Positions 42,501 to 45,339 of a stretch of 45,339 nt of DNA are shown piece by piece (positions within the stretch are counted from its first letter, which is position 1; each line of letters opens with the position of its first letter). The position numbers and the translations under genes are program-made. A model generated the notes under the pieces. The model searched no databases. It worked only from the letters and a program-made list of their open reading frames with translations, and was not told where the DNA came from. The stretch is from NCBI GenBank assembly GCA_015680685.1, contig MNCI01026473.1, positions 139,345 through 184,683 on the forward strand, in the 5' to 3' direction. Source of the stretch: Gnetum montanum. Its lineage: Eukaryota > Streptophyta > Gnetopsida > Gnetales > Gnetaceae.

Positions 42501-45339
42501 ATGCATCGCATATAGTGACACAGGGTGTCATTGCGTGCAGAAGTCATGGGTAATGCGAAGTCTAACACTACCTGCATGCAATCGGTGTGCACAGGATATT
42601 AATATACAAAAGTGCCTATATGCAACAGCCACACAACAAGAAGACGCCCAGTGGCTGATAGCTGATAAAGACGACAAACCAACTACCTGCATGGAACTAA
42701 CTGAGGGAATAACTAATGCTTACCTTGAAAGCACAGACCTATTGGAGCAAGTTCGTTGCCAACTTCCAGCCCTTAACTCTGAAAACATTAATTGGGGGAA
42801 GTTGGAGATTCCTGAAGAGTTTAAACAGGAGCCCCTAGAATTAAAACCGTTACCCACCGGTCTGGAATACGTGACCCTCAACAATGGGAAACCGGTGATC
42901 ATTAACGCAAAGCTCGTACCCACACAAAAAGAGAATTTACTAAAGGTGATAAACAAGTGGTCTACCGCCTTCGCTTGGTCGTATCCTGAAATAACTGGAA
43001 TAGACCCTCGGATATGCCAACATAGGATTTATACTGATTCTTCTATGAAACCTCGCAAACAACCCCAGAGGCGACTGAACCCGAAACTAAAGCAAATTGT
43101 TAAGGAAGAACTTGAACAGCTTCTCAAGGCCGGGTTCATTTACCCTATCGCTGACAGCGAATGGGTTAGTCCTCTCGTCATTGTACCAAAAAAGGGAGGT
43201 AAATGGAGGGTATGTATAGATTTTAGGCTGTTAAATATGGCAACATTCAAAGACCACTTTCCACTACCATTTGTAGATCAAGTCTTAGACACTATCGCAG
43301 GGCATCGCTACTATAGTTTTCTGGACGGATATAGCGGGTACAACCAAATACGCATTGCACCAGAAGACCAGGCCAAAACAACGTTCACCAGTCCTTGGGG
43401 AACGTTCGCATATAAGCAAATGCCTTTTGGCTTATGTAATGCACCTGCCACATTCCAACGCTTAGTTCTAAGTATCTTTCAGCAACAAATAGGTAATGGA
43501 GTAGAAGTCTTCATGGACGACTTCTCCACCTATGGAACGAGCTTTGACCAAGCCCTCGACCGGTTAGAGCAGGTCTTGAAACGATGTGTTGAAACCAACC
43601 TCAAACTCAACTGGCAAAAGAGCCATTTGATGGTTCAAGAGGGCATAGTGTTGGGGCACAAAATTTCACAGTCAGGAATCGAGGTGGACCCCGAAAAGAT
43701 TAAAGTCATCCAGGGAATCACTCGACAACCTGAAACCGTTAAAGACGTAAGATCATTCCTTAGACATACTGGCTACTATAGGAGGTTTATCGCGAACTTC
43801 TCGAAGGTTGCCAAGCCGTTGGTAGAATTAACGAAGAAAGATGAACCATTTGAGTGGACCAGGGAATGTGAGCAAGCATTCCAAGCTCTTAAACAGAGGC
43901 TTGTAGAAACCCCCATCCTACAAGCACCCGATTGGTCCAGACCATTCCACATAATGACTGACGCATCCAATTATGCTTTAGGAGCTGTACTGACACAATT
44001 AGATGAGCAAAAACGACCATACTACATTCATTGTGCCAGCAAAAGTATTACCGGTGCACAACTTAACTACACAACTACGGAAAAAGAGTTAATGGCTGTT
44101 GTGTTTGCACTGGACAAGTTTAGGCACTATGTATTGGGCTACAAGGTATATATCCACACAGACCATAGTGCCATTAGGTTCCTGATGAATAAGCCAACAG
44201 TTAGCCCACGTATCATACGTTGGCTGGTAATTCTTCAAGAGTTCGATCTAACTATTGTAGACCGCAAAGGCACTGAGAATGTCGTCGCTGATCACCTATC
44301 CCGGTTGCGATGGGACAACAAAGAGGACGAATACACGGTATCTGATCATTTTCCTGACGAGGCCCTCTTTGCTGGTGTAATAAATAACCAACCCACGAAC
44401 GTAAACTGGTACAGTAGCATTCTCACTTATCTAACCTCACAACAAATGCCACAGAACTTAGACTTTAGAAAGAAGCAGCAGTTCCTCCACAACATCAAAC
44501 ATTTCATGGAAATTAGGGGGCAACTTTATAAAGTCTGCTCTGATGGCCTAGTTCGATGGTGTGTCCCCGATCAAGATCAATTAAGAGTTCTCCAGGATGC
44601 TCATGACGGCCCTTGTGGAGGTCATTATGCTGGGAGACGCACAGCCACTAAAATCCTGCTCGCGGGATATTACTGGCCAACGCTATTTCGGGATGCCCAT
44701 CAGTTTGCACAGTCCTGTGAGCGATGCCAACGTGATGGGGGGATGACTACTAGGATGGAGGGTCCACAGCAGTGGATTCAACCTTTAGAACCCTTCGATA
44801 TTTGGGGAATTGATTTCATGGGACCAATTACACCAATGTCCAACGGGAAGGCCTATATAATCGTTGCTGTTGATTACCTAACTAAATGGGCCGAAGCAGC
44901 TGCTGTAACCGATTGTACATCATCTACAGCTGCCCGATTTGTACAACAACAAATCGTTAACAGGTTTGGTGTGCCTCGTGCACTTATTTCTGATAATGGA
45001 ACACACTTTACAGGTGCAACCTTTCGAAAGTTGATGCAACGTTTAGGGGTTGAGCATAAACTAACCACACCTTATCACCCCCAAGCTAATGGTCAAGCTG
45101 AAGTTACCAATAGGGAGATCACCAGAATCTTAACACGGACAGTTAGCAAATTTAGGCAGGACTGGAGCATGAAACTAAATGACGCTCTTTGGGCATATCG
45201 CTCCACTTGGAAGCTCCCTATAGGATATTCTCCCTACGAGCTCGTGTACGGAAAACTTCCAAAACTACCTATCCAGAGTGAACTCCGTACACTCTCCATG
45301 GCTTGTGAACTTCACTTGGATCTCGACCTAGCACAAAAG
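39538..45339 (+). CDS. gag-pol: Gag-Pol polyprotein of D, open to the window end
   Basis: One frame of 1,934 codons without a stop, starting at the first in-frame ATG after the PBS (MASSHEINSPKD); the end lies outside the window. Residues about 1-300: unusual Arg/His/Ser-rich N-terminal part. About 310-490: gag core (IPRFEGGYNADP, SWYRSLE). Residues 604-615: knuckle C-x2-C-x3-H-x3-C. About 640-850: Pro/Gln/Tyr-rich linker. Protease: LLDSGSGVNL, Asp878. RT: FLDGYSG Asp1263 and FMDD Asp1327/1328. RNase H: Asp1475, Glu1517, Asp1542. Integrase: zinc ligands His1689, His1696, Cys1727, Cys1730 and catalytic Asp1759, Asp1819, Glu1855 (D-x35-E). Gag and Pol share one frame, so no frameshift signal is needed. 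RT and integrase resemble Athila. Confidence 0.95.
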   Translation, partial: MASSHEINSPKDNTGESQDHTHNRNQPCPQQSKVTYTHPDEYVPDFTFVFHQDEQLRWRDMQGNIVLPPDRSAPNMLSRALVQYGMHELLAEYVLDDYDTRDYHPTNAQRIRDARQESQHSLLKGKVPHVISEIGEEEPLTMGFLENDVPPPHSSEEVRHQGLRSTIHIPGSDPREHQLFTAGTITRTNDGLVDRHNDRGRSSRREGKKHHHGDGSPSSSPSSHHSPSPSTSGRSHHEHNAESKGRRDEMPRQEGREELGQGQGRRENREPQRRHHRRHERDDHDEPLFATRSMLDIREAVRIPTRHLKDSRIKRLDINNIPRFEGGYNADPQHHLQAFHDACALQNIDNEWQKLKLFPRTLIKEAESWYRSLEPETIRRWSTMLELFNNKYQTYSRVSNLRKQIQGWKQGAYESLDAAMARYYTLLHRCPGHGYAKRDQLRHLVDGLRNETRRTLGTYAQGRLSQLRAHEVEVLLEQVAQEEGELRKRESAEEYNRDPSLRKKGVKFCDEEDESPLEELVNRKTVPIQKLTTEVSAKVDQMWDSLDSRIETVLKIVEESKDEQSSDKGKNMRRNFNPAHNKGKGKISNSDEAENSDSDNDGGCEVCYYDHPKGCCPIISHLQESGVYALNPRLNQRQTPRRLPYPQGNPRQFHQPLTYYPSGTPPQPIGQHQQWQYPQSWGMPPPAHQYPYQQPDPHGYYVQQPVCPSNFTSYMSPPGYYHVQECFRIPPPSRNVPYPQHPPRTSAPLAPKAAPPAAPTKPRVTPTQLQQPNIARAPKPSAPIGSNKCPPKRSFLRTNNPTTPLPSQAVEPPNASTPNAGSRNLPAAKSRPMHTVMLTHTVTDWIKVGHLPKKLSDPGVPLVYLQVAGNEPHKALLDSGSGVNLISQQLYKTWNLPPLKKSNVRLELADQSITVPLGQVEDIVTTVGGWSYPADFLVIEINNDKGDFPIIMGRAWLNTIDARLGIRNLSLEISKTNTYGKTERKRVPCIAYSDTGCHCVQKSWVMRSLTLPACNRCAQDINIQKCLYATATQQEDAQWLIADKDDKPTTCMELTEGITNAYLESTDLLEQVRCQLPALNSENINWGKLEIPEEFKQEPLELKPLPTGLEYVTLNNGKPVIINAKLVPTQKENLLKVINKWSTAFAWSYPEITGIDPRICQHRIYTDSSMKPRKQPQRRLNPKLKQIVKEELEQLLKAGFIYPIADSEWVSPLVIVPKKGGKWRVCIDFRLLNMATFKDHFPLPFVDQVLDTIAGHRYYSFLDGYSGYNQIRIAPEDQAKTTFTSPWGTFAYKQMPFGLCNAPATFQRLVLSIFQQQIGNGVEVFMDDFSTYGTSFDQALDRLEQVLKRCVETNLKLNWQKSHLMVQEGIVLGHKISQSGIEVDPEKIKVIQGITRQPETVKDVRSFLRHTGYYRRFIANFSKVAKPLVELTKKDEPFEWTRECEQAFQALKQRLVETPILQAPDWSRPFHIMTDASNYALGAVLTQLDEQKRPYYIHCASKSITGAQLNYTTTEKELMAVVFALDKFRHYVLGYKVYIHTDHSAIRFLMNKPTVSPRIIRWLVILQEFDLTIVDRKGTENVVADHLSRLRWDNKEDEYTVSDHFPDEALFAGVINNQPTNVNWYSSILTYLTSQQMPQNLDFRKKQQFLHNIKHFMEIRGQLYKVCSDGLVRWCVPDQDQLRVLQDAHDGPCGGHYAGRRTATKILLAGYYWPTLFRDAHQFAQSCERCQRDGGMTTRMEGPQQWIQPLEPFDIWGIDFMGPITPMSNGKAYIIVAVDYLTKWAEAAAVTDCTSSTAARFVQQQIVNRFGVPRALISDNGTHFTGATFRKLMQRLGVEHKLTTPYHPQANGQAEVTNREITRILTRTVSKFRQDWSMKLNDALWAYRSTWKLPIGYSPYELVYGKLPKLPIQSELRTLSMACELHLDLDLAQK

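Larger units (their letters stand above)
38373..45339 (+). mobile_element. Element D: intact-looking Ty3/gypsy (Athila-like) retrotransposon, 5' part
   Basis: Youngest insertion. 5' LTR (38373-39391), perfect tRNA-Asp PBS (39393-39410), leader, then one open gag-pol frame from 39538 to the end of the window. The 3' LTR is outside the window. The 5-bp target sequence should be atagg (38368-38372). It is the only element in the window without visible coding damage, and it keeps many CG dinucleotides, as expected for a recent copy. Confidence 0.93.

Overview
The window is intergenic DNA from a land plant. I see no host protein gene, no rRNA or tRNA gene and nothing prokaryotic. Almost every base belongs to Ty3/gypsy LTR retrotransposons nested in one another. 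The reverse transcriptase and integrase look Athila-like (non-chromovirus, OTA branch): key motifs are FMDD, LCNAPATFQR and IEVD. The primer-binding site matches plant tRNA-Asp, as in Athila. Species cannot be read from the sequence; this density of old, heavily mutated gypsy copies fits a large repeat-rich plant genome.

Layout, left to right. A (1-7410, minus strand): the right-hand 7.4 kb of a decayed gag-pol element, ending in its 5' LTR. F (7411-15900, continued at 28965-29319): the oldest layer, with a probable LTR remnant, a broken gag-protease gene on the plus strand, and a convergent minus-strand gene that still shows phased introns. It has no RT or integrase. B (15901-28959, minus): a complete element with both LTRs and a 5-bp target duplication (acatc), inserted in an exon of F's antisense gene. 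It carries a third gene between pol and the 3' LTR. E (29320-29699): an LTR fragment. C (29700-38372, minus): a full element inserted into E, with an RT-integrase deletion. D (38373 to window end, plus): inserted into C's 5' LTR next to its TATA box. Insertion order along one path is F, then E, then C, then D; A and B are separate insertions, A's host sequence being visible on one side only.

D stands out. Its gag-pol frame is open from the ATG at 39538 to the last base (1,934 codons, no stop), its PBS is a perfect tRNA-Asp match, and the catalytic residues of protease, RT, RNase H and integrase are visible. It is the only coding-competent element here. A, B and C encode the same polyprotein but have many stops and frameshifts, mostly explained by C-to-T and G-to-A changes as expected for methylated, silenced repeats.

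The least expected content is (1) the multi-exon antisense gene of the non-autonomous gag-pro element F, (2) the third gene of B, which appears to have its own TATA promoter and 5'-UTR intron, with palindromes like those of the LTR promoter, and (3) repeated modules in the U5 part of D's LTR. There is one assembly gap (28255-28408).
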